DNA from: Neocallimastix lanati (nom. inval.) | Lineage: Eukaryota > Neocallimastigomycota > Neocallimastigomycetes > Neocallimastigales > Neocallimastigaceae | NCBI GenBank assembly: GCA_016946835.1 | Contig: JACVTC010000065.1 | Span: forward strand, 438,501-502,500 | Direction of reading: 5' to 3' | DNA: 64,000 bases | Part shown: positions 45,713-57,518 of the stretch, in pieces | Numbering within the stretch: the first letter of the stretch is position 1 | Layout: the number at the start of each line of letters is the position of its first letter | The notes under the pieces: model-generated | The model's input: the letters and a program-made list of their open reading frames with translations, nothing else | What the model was told of the DNA's origin: nothing | Databases searched by the model: none | Position numbers and translations under genes: made by a program

Positions 45713-45946
45713 TGTCAACTTTATTAATATAAAGTTATATTCTAGTTTAGGTTTAATAAAATATTAAATTAAATTATATTAAATACATTGTAATTATAAA
45801 TTAAATATAAATTAATATGTATCTAGAACAAGCCACAATTAAATATAAATACATGTAATTTTCTCTGTACTTTAAATCTTTGTTAACCATTTATTTATAT
45901 TCTATAAATAAAAAATTTATATTAATTAATAAAACAATCTTTAATA
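45713..45946 (+). repeat. 5' LTR of C7
   Basis: 234 bp, TGTCAACTTTATTAATATAA...CAATCTTTAATA. Confidence 0.9.
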
Positions 45947-45960
45947 GATTAAGAGTCTCA
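45947..45960 (+). promoter_or_regulatory. Primer-binding site of C7 (internal tRNA-Lys)
   Basis: GATTAAGAGTCTCA. Comparison of both LTRs fixes the LTR end at 45946, so the site abuts it without a gap. Confidence 0.9.
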
Positions 45961-45971
45961 AACAACCGAAA

Positions 45972-47045
45972 ATGTCTGACAGCGCTGAATGTTTCGTTTA
46001 CAAGGGTTCCAACTTCAAAATGTGGAAAAAGTTACTCATTAACATTTTGAAAGCCAAAGATCTCTCTGATTACGCCACAACCAATATTTTCAATGAAGCC
46101 GATAGAGACCATGAAAACTTTGGGGAAATTGATAAAAACAACTCAAAGGTTGTTGCTATTATCAAGTCTGTGGATGAATCAATTTATCAAGATATTGAAG
46201 ATTTAGAATCTGCTTTTGACATGATCAAGAAACTGGAAGAGATTAAACAAGAAGCAGATGAACTAATTGTAGAAAAATTAATAAAGAAACTGAAAATTAT
46301 GAAGCCTCGAAACTATATGGAAGTTTTAAAATGTTTATCTGACATGTTAAACACTTTTAACAAACTTAAAACCGCCAATTACGATATGAGTGAAAATGAC
46401 AAGATCCAATATATGTTCAAGGCGCTACCAAAGGAATTACAAATTGCTTTCCTGCCTGAACCTGGTAAAACAGCTGAAGAATATTATGATTTCATCAAAT
46501 CAAGAAATATATTTAGATGCATGAATGAACAAAAAATAATCAAGCCACAAATTAACCATAATAATCGTAACAATTATAATAACTACGATGATCCCATGGA
46601 TTTAGACCTAGTATTTAACAGAAATAATAAGTATAAAAGCCACAGACAAAATAATTCTCAACGAAGAAGAATTCCAAATAAATACTGTCATATTAGTAAC
46701 CAACGTGGTCATTTAACAAATAAATGAAATTACAACGGGAAAACAAACGGAACCATGGATCAAACTAAATTTAATAATAATAATAATAACTATAATAACA
46801 GATTTAATAACAATAATTATAATAATAATAAATTTAATAACAATTATGATAAAAATAATAATAAAAATTATAAAAATAATAATAAAAATTATAATAAAAA
46901 TTATAAAAATCGTAATAATTATATTAATAACATTGAAAATAACAATTTACCTGTTGATTATGATGATGACATAAATTATGAAAATTTAAGTCACATGATT
47001 AACAATAGTCTTGATAATGTTGAATTTTTAAATAACTTAAATTAA
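45972..47045 (+). pseudogene. C7 gag, stopped at the last zinc-knuckle position
   Basis: 251 open codons from ATG 45972: FVYKGSNFKMWKKLLINILKAKDL is a copia Gag N-domain; the helical core follows with NDKIQYMFKALPKELQ. The zinc knuckle region reads CHISNQRGHLTNK then TGA (46725), exactly where the final Cys is expected; the second Cys is Ser. The same frame reopens through an Asn-rich tract to a TAA at 47043. Gag normally assembles the particle and packages RNA. Confidence 0.88.
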
Positions 47046-47621
47046 TCTACTCATAACCTTAATAATTATAAAAATGATAAAAATAAATTAAATAAAAATT
47101 TTAATAATAATCTTAATAATTATGAAAGTAAAAATAATAATTTACATAAAGAACTTAATAATGATATAAATTACACTAATAATACTAATTATATTAATAA
47201 TTATGATAACAATAACAATTGCACTACTAATGACAACAACGAATCAACTTGGATCTATGATTCTGGTGCAATTGTTCATATTACTAATGACCGAAGTTTA
47301 TAACTAACTTTAAAAAATACAAAATTAATTTAACATGTGCCAACAATTCTGAAATGGAATTCGAGGGATTCGGTACATACAAAGGCTCAATTAACGGTTA
47401 TGACATTACCTTAAGTATTTTATTCTAGGAACGCAAATAAAAATTTAATTAGTGGTATACAATTTGCCTACACTGAATTAATATCAATTACTAAGCTTAT
47501 TAACAATGAGCCACACCTTATCATTACAGACAATGATAATAATATCATTAACACTTATAGATCAATTGATGGAAGAAACACATTTAGAATCAAAATAAAT
47601 AATAAATATAATAACTTAATT
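47046..47621 (+). pseudogene. C7 protease (frameshifted)
   Basis: In the gag frame: Asn-rich linker, then STWIYDSGAIVHITND with the catalytic DSG (~47250). A one-base shift at ~47300 moves NNSEMEFEGFGTYKGSINGYD into another frame and a second shift near 47425 returns it to NKNLISGIQFAYTE. Confidence 0.85.
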
Positions 47622-49103
47622 ATGAACACCGATAATGATAATCTTTGGCATAGAAGACTTGGTCACTTCTATCACAAAGATTTATCAAAATTTATAAAGG
47701 AACACACCACAAGTCATAATAACAACGACAATAATTGTATTACTTGTGGAATAGCTAAAATGAAAAGGTTACCTCACAACAGAGTAACTCCTAAAGCTAC
47801 CAAGTTATTAGATATTATCCACTCCGACATTGTTGGTCCTTTCCCGGATTCATTTTTTGGTTTTAAATTCATCATTACTTTCATTGATGAATTCTCTAGG
47901 AAAGCTTGGATTTTCACAATGAAAAGAAAATCAGATGCCATCGATATTATTATTAATTTTTTCAAATATTTAAATAATCTTTTTCCAAATTATAAAATTA
48001 CTAATTTCAAATCGGACCAAGGCAAAGAATATTGTAGTAGAAGAGTCAACAAATTCTGTAAAAAGAATAGTATTAGAAAACTCTATTCTCCTCCAAGAAA
48101 TCCTCAAAATAATGGAATTGCTGAACGATTTAATCAAACCATTCTTTATTCCCTAAAATGTTTATTTAGCTGGAGTAAACTCAACATTAAATTTTGGGAT
48201 TTTGCTATACGTTATTCAAAATATCTTTATAATCTTACTCCTCATTCAGGAATAAATAATCAAATTCCCAATGAAGTATTTTATGGTACTCCCATTCATG
48301 TTAATCATATTAAAGTTTTTGGATGCATCGCTTATTATAAGGATTTCTCTCCCAAGAAAGGAAAATTAGATCCTAACGCTAAAAAAGGTTTTTTCTTAGG
48401 TTTCAGTAATGATTCAAATTCTTATTTAATTATGGACTATAATAATTTTTCTCTACATCAAGTAAGAGAAGTATTATTTCAAGAAGACACCCCTGCCTGT
48501 ATAACCAAAGATATTACAAAAAGAATTTCGCCTTATGTTAAAGACAATAATAATAAATTAAATTTATGCTTAGATTTATCTTTTATCAGCAAATTATTAA
48601 GCAATTATACAAATAATAATATACATAATTATAATAATATCAACAATTATGACAATAATGACGATAATTATTTTATTCCTGACAATAATAATATCATTAA
48701 TATTCCTGATAATCCACCTAATAATATTAATATTCATAATAATATTCCTAATAATAATATTCATAATAATAATTATTATAATATTAATCCTGATGATTAT
48801 TATGTTAATAATAATAACTTTAAAAATAATTTAAATATTGATAATTATAATATTTCAGATCAAAATAATAATAATAATTTTTCATATCAAAATAATGAAA
48901 AATTTTTAATTAATAAAAATTTGTCAAAAAATGAACAAAATTTAAATAATAATAATTTCAATAATAATTTTATTAATAATAATAATAATAATAATAATTT
49001 AATATACGATAAAATTTTTCAAATAATTTTATTAATTCTAATAACAATAATTTTATTGGCTCAAAAATTCAATACAATGGTAAAAATTTTTCTGATACAA
49101 TAA
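47622..49103 (+). CDS. C7 integrase with Asn-rich C-terminal tail
   Basis: 493 open codons in the gag frame. The ATG at 47622 is probably only an internal Met of the polyprotein. H2C2 zinc finger LWHRRLGHFYHKDL...CITCGIAKM, then the triad: HSDIVGPF, KSDQGKEYCS, NPQNNGIAERFNQT. All D,D,E residues are intact. The core ends at GFFLGFSNDSNSYLIMD and VREVLFQED. From residue ~310 the tail is almost pure Asn/Ile/Tyr/Asp low complexity, with a frameshift near 49050. It would insert element DNA into the genome. Confidence 0.92.
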   Translation: MNTDNDNLWHRRLGHFYHKDLSKFIKEHTTSHNNNDNNCITCGIAKMKRLPHNRVTPKATKLLDIIHSDIVGPFPDSFFGFKFIITFIDEFSRKAWIFTMKRKSDAIDIIINFFKYLNNLFPNYKITNFKSDQGKEYCSRRVNKFCKKNSIRKLYSPPRNPQNNGIAERFNQTILYSLKCLFSWSKLNIKFWDFAIRYSKYLYNLTPHSGINNQIPNEVFYGTPIHVNHIKVFGCIAYYKDFSPKKGKLDPNAKKGFFLGFSNDSNSYLIMDYNNFSLHQVREVLFQEDTPACITKDITKRISPYVKDNNNKLNLCLDLSFISKLLSNYTNNNIHNYNNINNYDNNDDNYFIPDNNNIINIPDNPPNNINIHNNIPNNNIHNNNYYNINPDDYYVNNNNFKNNLNIDNYNISDQNNNNNFSYQNNEKFLINKNLSKNEQNLNNNNFNNNFINNNNNNNNLIYDKIFQIILLILITIILLAQKFNTMVKIFLIQ

Positions 49104-49600
49104 ATTCTGAATTTAATCAAAATTTAGAAAATTTTAATCAAAATACAAATACCAATACAATAACCAATGGAAATTTTTCAAACACCAAAAATTTTTCTAA
49201 TCCAAATCATGTACAAAATTCTAATAATAAAAAATTTTTAATTAATGAAAATTTTAATTCAAAAAATGATCAAAATTTTATAAATAAAAATTTTTTATCA
49301 GAAGATAAAAATAATAATAATAATATTAATAATTTTATTAATAATAATTCAAATAATAATAACATAAATATTTATAGAAATAATAAAAGAAAATCCAAAT
49401 TTACCAATAATAGTATTATTAAACACTTCAAACCTAATATTAATAATAATAATATTGATATTTACAATAATAATAATAATCATAATAATATTATTTCTTA
49501 TAATAATAGTCCTAATAATTTTAATTACAACAATGATAATTTAATTAATACTATTGAAACTGAAAATGAAGAAGTTCCGAAAACTTATCAAAAAGCTCTC
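49104..49600 (+). other. Asn-rich linker between C7 integrase and RT
   Basis: AAT-repeat coding sequence with frame changes; contains KRKSKFTNN-like basic spots. No domain. Confidence 0.6.
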
Positions 49601-51075
49601 AATTGTGATCATGCCGATGAATGGGATATTGCTATCCATGAAGAACTCAAAAATTTATACGATAATAATACAATGACTTTTGTTAAAAAACTACCAAGAG
49701 GAAAACAACCAATTTCTACAAGATGGGTTTTTGCAATTAAAAAGGATGCAAATAAAATTATTAAAAGAAAGGCCAGACTTGTTGCAAGAGGTTTTGCTCA
49801 AAGATACGGCATCGATTATGAACTTACATATAGTTCGACATTAAACGTTGATTGTATAAAATTCTCGCTTTTGCTGCTCAATTTCAATGGACTGTTTATC
49901 AATTAGATTTTAAATCTGCCTATCTAAACGCCGCCTTAGACAAAGAAATTTACACCGAAATTCCTTACGGCGATGAAAACTACGGTAAAGGCTATTGGAT
50001 TCTAAATAAGGCATTGTACGGCCTTAAACAATCAGGCCGCCAGTGGAATAAAACCATTACAAAATTTTTAACCGAAAACAAATTTCATCAATCCACCACT
50101 GATCCATGTGTTTTCTTTAAAAAGCAGAAGGATGAACTAACTTGTATTATAGGTCTTTATGTTGATGATATGCTAATTATAGGTGAAAATTTCGAAATTG
50201 TTAGAATTGTTTCAAGAATTAAAGATAACTTTAAGGTATCAAAATGTGGATTTGCTGACTTCATATTAGGAATCAAAATAGAAAGAGAAAATGATATTTA
50301 TATCTCACAAGAAGCATTCATTGATAATCTATTAAATAAATATAGTATAAATAATAAAAAGAAAATAAAATCACCATGTTCAGTAAATGAAAATAATGAA
50401 GATAATGAACCTGTTGACAAAATAAAATTCAAAAGTATTATCGGATCCTTAATTTATCTTGCAAGATGCACACGTCCAGACATTGCATTTGCTGTTAACT
50501 TTGCCGCTAGAAAATCAGAAAATCCAACTCAAGCCGATTGGAAAAAAGCTATTAAAATATTAAAATACTTAAATGGAACAAAACATTATAAAATAAGATA
50601 TGACGGTAAAGGTAAAATAAATGCGCATACAGATTCGGATTTTGCCGGTGATCCAAATGATAGAAAATCTACTTCAGGACACATTATCTTAATGGGTACA
50701 AATCCTATTTCATGGTATTCTAAAAAACAAACAACTGTCGCAACGTCTACTGCCGAAGCTGAATATTTAAGTACTACAAAATGTATTAAGAAAGTATTAC
50801 AAATTAAAAATTTATTTTATGAATTATTTGGAGAAACTGAAACTATTGACATATAAACGGATAATGAAGCAAGCAAAAGTAGCATTGAAGCAGGTCATTT
50901 AAATCCAAAGCTTAGACATATTAGTGTTAGCTACCATTTCAACAATGAAAATATATTAAATAAAAATGTTCAACTAAAATATATTAGTACAAATGATATG
51001 CTGGCCGATCCATTAACCAAAAACCTTAATGGAAACAAAATAACTAATTTTACAAATAAAATTTTTATAAAATAA
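49601..51075 (+). pseudogene. C7 reverse transcriptase and RNase H
   Basis: RT begins with KALNCDHADEWDIAIHEELKNL and KLPRGKQPISTRWVFAIKKD, KARLVARGFAQRYGIDYE (49673-49906). A one-base shift near 49855 leads to the long frame 49852-50856: LDFKSAYLNAALDKEIY, KALYGLKQSGRQW, the catalytic LYVDDMLIIG, TRPDIAFAVNFAARKSENP, SDFAGDPNDRKSTSG, and SWYSKKQTTVATSTAEAEYL of RNase H. A TAA at 50854 interrupts before TDNEASKSSIEAGH, but the same frame continues to MLADPLTKN and ends at 51075. Two small lesions in an otherwise complete enzyme. Confidence 0.93.
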
Positions 51076-51085
51076 AAAATTTAAT

Positions 51086-51096
51086 TTGAGGGGGAG
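51086..51096 (+). promoter_or_regulatory. Polypurine tract of C7
   Basis: TTGAGGGGGAG directly before the 3' LTR start TGTTAACTTT. Confidence 0.85.
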
Positions 51097-51327
51097 TGTT
51101 AACTTTAATATAAAGTTATATTCTAGCTTAGGTTTAATAAAATATTAAATTAAATTATATTAAATACATTGTAATTATAAATTAAATATAAATTAATATG
51201 TATCTAGAACAAGCCACAATTAAATATAAATACATGTAATTTTCTCTGTACTTTAAATCTTTGTTAACCATTTATTTATATTCTATAAATAATAAATTTA
51301 TATTAATTAATAAAACAATCTTTAATA
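51097..51327 (+). repeat. 3' LTR of C7
   Basis: 231 bp, TGTTAACTTTAATATAAAG...CAATCTTTAATA. Confidence 0.9.
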
Positions 51328-52364
51328 ATTATATTAAATGAATATATAATAATAAATTAAATAAATTATCTAGTATTAATTTAATGATGTAATATATAGT
51401 AACTAGATAATTTATTTTGAACTAATAATAATTATTTTGAAGGAAATAATTATAATTTCTTACGCACACGTGATTTATATCTATTATCCTTAATTTACAA
51501 AATTAGATTTTGTAAAGGGGAATAATAGTATAAATCGTTGAAAATTATGAGATTAAAAGAAGATTTAAATAAAAAAATGTTTTATAACACTAAAATAGTT
51601 ATATAAGAAAATTTTATTTTAATCTTAAAATTTATAATTTTATTTATTAATTATTATTTTTATATGAATTAATAATAAAGAAAATTATTATTAATAAAAT
51701 AAAATATTTATTATTTATAATAATTTATTTAACATTCTAATTATAAAAAATAGATTATTAAAATATCTAATTAACTAAAATATTTAAAATAATTTATTGA
51801 GCTTTTTAATAACAAAGTATAATTTATAGGAAATATTAACATGTTTTTATATTTTTCAATAATTTTAAACTATTTACATTTAAAACAGTAAAATAAATAA
51901 AATAATTAATTGTTATAAATATTTACAAATAAAGTATTAAAATAAATAAGTTTTAATTAGGATTTGTTTATAAAAGTTATTTTAAAAATAATTAAAATTG
52001 AAGTTAAGTTATAAAAATAAATAATTATTAATTATAAAAATTAAAAGAAATTTTAAAACTATTTGTTATAAGATTTTAAATTTTGTTTGTTTATAATTGT
52101 TTTTTTACAATAATTGTTTATTATTTACAAGATTATTACTTTATTTGTTTATTATATATAAAGAATATTAAATATTAATTTATTTTAGTTTTTAATTAAA
52201 ATAGTTAATGATTAATTATGTTGTCATTATTTTTATTTTAATTTATTTTATTTAATTAAATTTTTAAAATGGATTTCGCTTTTAGAATGAATTAATTTTT
52301 GGGTTAAGTTAAATAAGAATTTGTTATTTATTATTTATTTTAATTTTATAATTTCGTTATTTAT
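51328..52364. other. A+T-rich interval
   Basis: No coding pattern. It may include the 3' LTR of the minus-strand relic G3, but no border is visible. Confidence 0.5.
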
Positions 52365-52379
52365 CAATTTCTCGGCCCC

Positions 52380-52570
52380 TAAGAGTTAACTTTCGTCCCT
52401 TGAAGGTTGTATTGTTTTCTTGTAGTACATAAGGAAAAATATTTTTTATGTGAGCATTTCTTTCAAGGAGTTTCCAGTTTGTGGATCTTCAAGAACTAAA
52501 GTATTGAATTTTTGTTTATTAACTACTTTGAAGACACCAAGGTGTCTTCAAAGAAATATGGTTGTTATAT
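52380..52570 (-). pseudogene. G3 integrase C-terminal segment
   Basis: Minus strand: GVFKVVNKQKFNTLVLEDPQ, TGNSLKE, then after a frameshift HIKNIFPYVLQENN and KLTLRGREIDK before a stop. This matches the gypsy integrase C-terminal fold (GPFKVxKxxxxTxxLEDxxTGxxLxxxVHIxRxKPY). Confidence 0.6.
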
Positions 52571-52639
52571 ATTTCAATTATTCTTTAATTCCCTTTTTTG
52601 TTTTTTGATATAAACAATTATCATCTGGATCAATGTAAA

Positions 52640-52970
52640 GTCTGTACTTTTGTATACCTCTTCCTAATATAATATTAAAGAATGGATTTGTATTATCTAT
52701 TATGTAGAATTTTTCATTCACAGATAAGTTATTATTAATAGTTTCAGAAAGGTCACAATTATTAATTATTACATTTTCTAGTTCTTCAAGTGAATTTTTA
52801 GTTACAATGTTAACATTTGCACCTGTGTCGGAAAGTATTTTGACAGCTTTGTTTTCTATTTTTCCACATAATATAGGGATATTTAAATTTTGAATGGAAT
52901 ATAGTATTTTTTCAACATTTGGTTTACAGCTTTGTTCAAGATCTTTTCTTATAGATGGACTTGTTGATAA
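52640..52970 (-). pseudogene. G3 aspartic protease
   Basis: Minus strand: AVKILSDTGANVNIVTKNSLEEL (catalytic DTG), later FFNIILGRGIQKYRLYIDPDDN (the ILGR flap strand of gypsy/retroviral proteases). The core looks complete. Confidence 0.8.
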
Positions 52971-52973
52971 TAG

Positions 52974-53706
52974 TTATGTTAACCAATGATATAAATTATT
53001 AATTTCATCTAGGATATTAAATTTATTTTCTGGCTTTAGTATTTGGATTTCTGTCATGCTTCGTTTGTTTCCTGTTTTTATTTTATCTGTAGTAGTATTA
53101 TGATAATTATTTTGCATATTATTAATTTTAATAGATATATTAGATTGTTGTTCGGCATTTTCAGTTGTTGGGATAACTTCGTTATTACTTCGAGATTCTT
53201 CATGTATTAAATTATCATTAGATATATCCATATCTTCATCCTCATTTATTATTTCTCTTCTTCTTTTATCTCTTATAGCTTTCTTTTGTTGTATAGGAGT
53301 TTTTATATTTAATTGATTTAAAATGGAAGGTTTTACTATGGATTTATTACTTGGTGGTATTTTATTTTTATCTAATGTATTCCTATTTAATTATTTTCTC
53401 TTTTGGACTGCGTTAATCATATAAGAATTTTCGTTTCCTTCATGTTCAATAATATTTTCTTGATTGTAGTTGTTTGTTGCGATTTTATTTATCTCGGGAG
53501 ATTGCGTACTCCTTATAATTAATTTAAATGATTTATTTATGGACATTCTTCAGCAACGTGGCCAATTCTTTGACAGTTTATGGAATAGTTAATTTTTAAT
53601 TCAGACAGTTTTCAAGTTATATCATCTAATTCTTTGTTAGTGTATTGGGAACCTTTTAAAGTTGCTCTTCTTTGTTCGTCTCCTTTATTAAATTTAATTG
53701 GATTAT
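52974..53706 (-). pseudogene. G3 gag C-terminus and linker
   Basis: 53231-52974 is an open Asn/Ser/Glu-rich linker. Upstream, near 53540-53600, the zinc knuckle remnant SINCQRIGHVAEEC has its first Cys replaced by Ser. RRATLKGSQYTNKELDDI at ~53620-53690 is Gag C-terminal. It joins the Gag part at 54875 across the solo LTR. Confidence 0.7.
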
Positions 53707-54874
53707 TGTAACGAATCCTAAAATGTAAGAATCTATAATTATTTTTAAATAAAATAATTATCTTTTCTTAGTTAAAGTTATAATTATAACTTTATTTAAT
53801 TATATAATATTTATTCATTTAAATATTATTAATAATTTATTTAACTCCATATTAAATATTCAATAATTTAATACAACAAAATTTATTTAATTAATTATTA
53901 TTTATACATTTATAAATAATTATAGTTTATTTAATTATACATTTAATTGTTAAATTTATTAGTTTTAGTTTATTTATTTAATTAAATTGTAAACAAATAT
54001 ATTATGTATTCTAATATGTATTTTAATAATGTATTCTGTATTTTGTTTATTAATATCATTATGTTATTTTCCTTATTTGTAAATTTATAATTTTATGATC
54101 GAAATATCTTTTATTATTTTATTCTTTTATTTTCGATCAATTACATTAGATTAATGGATCGGTTAATTAGGGTTTTTCCCAATTACTTCTTAAAAGTAAT
54201 TGGTTTTACCTAATTGATACGATGATCGATATGGATAGAATATCGATCAAAAAATCTTATCTAGGTTTTTCTCTCTAATCTTTTCCTAGATAAGAGATCT
54301 GTTAAGATTAGAAAACATTTTTAATTTAACCTTATTTTTCAAAAAAAGTATAAATAAGGCTCTTGAATTCTCTTTGAGAAATCAAGAGTTATTATTATAA
54401 CAATTATAATATAGTAATAACATTAATAAATATTTTATATTTCTATTTTAATAAAATAAGTTTTAATAAAACAAATTTAAAAATAAAACAAAATAAAATA
54501 ATCCTTTCTCTTGACAATTCTGTGTTATTAGTTTATTATAATTAGTTATAATAAACTCTTTCTTATAAAAGATAAGTATAAATAGGTATGAATTTTCACT
54601 TGAAAATATTTCTCTTCGTGCTTTTATCGTATTTTAACGTAGTTTATTATTATTAGTAATAAAACATCTTTCTAATAAAACAAATTTTAAATAAATAATT
54701 AAATAAATAAAATAATAAATAAAACCAATATTACTAATATTTCAGCACCGACCTTCCTAATCAACAAAGGAATCAAGTGCTCCAATATTAATATTTTGTG
54801 TTTACTAATTCTTGTGTTTAGTTTACTTATTCTTATTGTCCTTTTAGTATTGGAACACCCAGGTTTCCGTTACA
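53707..54874. mobile_element. Solo LTR of the TGTAACG family, inserted in G3 gag
   Basis: 1168 bp, TGTAACGAATCC...TTTCCGTTACA (inverted termini TGTAACG/CGTTACA). It is flanked by perfect 5-bp duplications ATTAT (53702-53706 and 54875-54879). TATA-like AAAAGTATAAATAAGG (~54345) and GATAAGTATAAATAGG (~54570) suggest plus orientation. Large parts recur inverted at ~60330-61187. Confidence 0.92.
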
Positions 54875-55638
54875 ATTATAATAATTTTTGTTTGTCGTTT
54901 GACTATTGTTATTATTTGTTTTAGAATATTGAGATGAGTATTTGTTAAAGTAATTATTATCATTGTTTGAAATATTATTATAGAATGGTCTGAAATTATT
55001 ATTATTATTATTATTACTATTATTTGTTACTTTATTATTGCCATTACTATTATGAGAAATTTTAGAAGTAGACTCTTTTGGTTTTTGTTTATTATTCCCT
55101 AGTAAATTAAAAATCTTTTCTTTCTTCGAAGTGAAGTCCATGACTTCTTTTAAAGTTTTTGGTTCTTCTTCTAATAAATGTTCATACATTCTAGGCCAGT
55201 TTCTAAAGGCATTAATATAATATATGATTATAATATTCTCATTATTTACTAATTGAAGTTGGTTTACTAAGTCTAAAAATTTTATATCAAAATCGGCGAC
55301 CTTTTCACCCTTCTTTATTGTCATAGTTGAAATTTCATAGAATTTTACATTTCTTGGAGAAGAAGATTTATATCTTCTTTTTAGGTTAACTAGAATTTCT
55401 TCATATTTTTCTGGTTGAATTTTGTATAAGAAATTTATTACAATAGATCAAGCAGTATCAATTGTGAGAGTTTGAGAGTAATAAGAAATTCAGTTCTATC
55501 TTCATCTTTGACTTTATACTTTCTACACCAATGTTCAAAGGTGAATTTCCATTCCTCATATAGAACTTTTGGTTGACCTAATATAGGCAATCTTTTAAAA
55601 GTAATTGCTTTTGTGGTTTCTTCCATCCTTTCTTCCAT
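54875..55638 (-). pseudogene. G3 gag N-terminal part
   Basis: The ATG at 55638 starts 66 codons (ITFKRLPILGQPKVLYEEWKFTFEHWCRKY). A frameshift near 55440 leads to 55324-54833: KKGEKVADFDIKFLDLVNQL, IIYYINAFRNWPRMYEHLLEEEPKTLKEVMDF, a gypsy Gag core, then an Asn-rich tract. The last residues of that frame are read from the inserted LTR. Function: particle formation in gypsy elements. Confidence 0.8.
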
Positions 55639-56289
55639 TAAAATAGAGTAATTATGAAAAGAAATTTATTTAGGAAGCATAACTAAATGTTATATATATT
55701 TTTATTATAAATTATTTTAGTAAATTAGAAAAATTTTTGAATTATGAGAGAAGGACTATATATATATTATTTTTTTATAGGTAGTATTTTTTTTGTAATT
55801 ATTATTGTTAGTAGTAATATTTTTAATATTATTAATTCTTATTATTTTTAGTTTATCTTGATTGATATCCCGTCCTTATAGTGCGGTTTGTAGAATAATA
55901 TGACGTTTGGTCCAACTGATTATAGGAGTTTTACACTACGTCTACACCTAACTTAGATCTCTACTTATAATCAGCGCCTACTCCCCCGTATTGATTTTTA
56001 TTCTTCAGTCCGTTAGCTCTTACTGCAATAATACCCTAGTATTAAGGGTAAGAGATTCCTACTATAAGTATCAATCAATCAAGAGAACAGAAACAGTTCC
56101 TCCAACTAAATAATAAAAATTTTTCTTTTTAATTGTCTTTCTTTAAATTTATTTTATTATATATATATTATTATTTTTTTTAAAAAAAATATTTTATACA
56201 ATAATATCCTAAAAAAAAAATTAAAAAAATAAAAGATTAAGTAGAATAATGATATTTATATAATTTTTTTATTATTTAAATATTTAAAG
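55639..56289. other. Probable leader of G3
   Basis: 55850-56110 is clearly less A+T-rich than its surroundings and has no open frame. On the minus strand TTGGAGGAACTG (~56095-56106) could be a tRNA-type primer site (TGG...), which would make this the G3 leader. I cannot confirm it. Confidence 0.35.
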
Positions 56290-56572
56290 AAAAGTTAAAT
56301 TATAAATTGTTAGAAATGAAGTTCAATATTATGTTTTATTTCTATAATATTATTACTATAATATTTATTTTATTATTGTAAAATTATTTTATATAACATT
56401 TATTGTATAATGTAATAATGTATTAAAATGTATTACAAAATTTTCTAATACGTTCATATAATAAAATTGTATATTGTAATTTTAAATTATGTAGAATGAA
56501 CTTATAATAAAATAATGAACTTGATGTTTAATATATCAAAATTTCATTTCAATTTCATAATAAAGTGTAAAA
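56290..56572 (+). repeat. Probable LTR end of copia relic C8
   Basis: A+T-rich sequence directly before a perfect copia primer site; the start is not definable and no partner LTR was recognised. Confidence 0.4.
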
Positions 56573-56586
56573 GATTAAGAGTCTCA
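56573..56586 (+). promoter_or_regulatory. Primer-binding site of C8 (internal tRNA-Lys)
   Basis: GATTAAGAGTCTCA, perfect, but not followed by a recognisable gag on the plus strand. Confidence 0.75.
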
Positions 56587-56659
56587 GTTTCGACTCTACA
56601 AATATAATAAGTTTCAAAATAAATAAAATTGATTATAAAAATGTTACTTTTCAATATGT

Positions 56660-57110
56660 CACAATCATCCTTAATAAAAGATATAATAATCTATATTTTC
56701 AATAGTTTTTAATTTTGAAATATCATTATTCGTTAAATAATGATGAGTTTTATCGAAATAATCATGATAATAATGAAAGTGTTTTATATTTTTAGAACAA
56801 CAAATAATATACTGTGCCATTTCTGAAAGATTTATTTTTCATCAACTTATACCATAGGATTTGTTAAAGCGATAAATTGTAATATCGACAATGACTTAAA
56901 AAGAAGTTTTAGTTGGGTCATTCAAATAATATATAAATTTTTTTATAATTCTATTATCAATAATACTTTCTAATATATCCATCAAAATAAACCAATGTAT
57001 ATGCTGATAATTAATATTGTTAGTATTGTGATTATTTTTATACATTTAATGATATATCAATTCTTCGATAATTTGATTACAATCAATAATGTTAATACCA
57101 TTGAAAAAAG
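56660..57110 (-). pseudogene. Unrecognised minus-strand coding remnant
   Basis: One minus-strand frame, broken by only about four stops, reads NGINIIDCNQIIEELIYH, HIHWFILMDILESIIDNRII, KKFIYYLNDPTKTSF and SEMAQYIICCSKNIKHFHYY. It has protein-like composition with Cys, His and Trp and is unlike the flanking DNA. I recognise no family. It lies between two copia primer sites but on the opposite strand, so it may be an older sequence or a captured fragment. Confidence 0.45.
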
Positions 57111-57129
57111 AATACTTTTATTTTCATTA

Positions 57130-57230
57130 GTAAAGATGGAATTATACTAATGAAATTATACTGATGGAACTATACTGATGGAATTATAATGATGGAATTA
57201 TATTGATGGGATTATACTAAATGGAATTAT
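57130..57230. repeat. Minisatellite of ~16-18-bp units
   Basis: About six imperfect units of the type GATGGAATTATACT. Confidence 0.8.
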
Positions 57231-57518
57231 CCCTAATTATCATTATCACAGGTAGAAAAGTTGTCAAAAATAACAAATTATTAAAATAATTATTAATTTA
57301 TTCTTAATATTGTAATAACCAATAAATTATATTTATAACATTCTAAAAAGTATAAAATTGAGTAATTATGTTAAATTTTAAAAATATACTTTTGATCTTA
57401 TAATAAAATACCTCTAACAAAGACATAATTATGAAATACAAATAAATATTTATTTTGTAAATTTTATGTGTCTAATTATTGATATTTTAAATAAGTGTTT
57501 ATTAACTTATTTTTGAAA

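Larger units (their letters stand above)
45713..51327 (+). mobile_element. Nearly complete copia element C7
   Basis: 5' LTR 45713-45946 and 3' LTR 51097-51327 are about 97% alike. A perfect primer site, gag, protease, integrase, RT and RNase H follow in order, with a G-rich purine tract. Gag, protease and integrase share one frame; RT and RNase H share another. Only a few stops or shifts disable it. No clear 5-bp target duplication (GATAT left, ATTAT right). It is the best guide to the full gene layout of this lineage. Confidence 0.93.
52365..55638 (-). mobile_element. Internally deleted Ty3/gypsy relic G3 (minus strand)
   Basis: On the minus strand: gag (55638-53560, split by a solo LTR), protease (~52965-52650) and an integrase C-terminal segment (~52560-52380). 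RT, RNase H and the integrase core are missing, so it is a deletion derivative. LTRs not identified. Confidence 0.75.

Noticed and set aside
48649-48834. Very hydrophobic Ile-rich ORF that could look like a membrane protein
   Set aside because: Alternate frame of the AAT-repeat tail of C7 integrase.
45670-51370. Possible ~40-bp long target duplication around C7 (ATTATAATAAATGG... and ATTATATTAAATGA...)
   Set aside because: Only about 85% alike with gaps, much lower than the ~97% LTR identity, and not aligned with the left LTR edge; likely chance in A+T-rich DNA.
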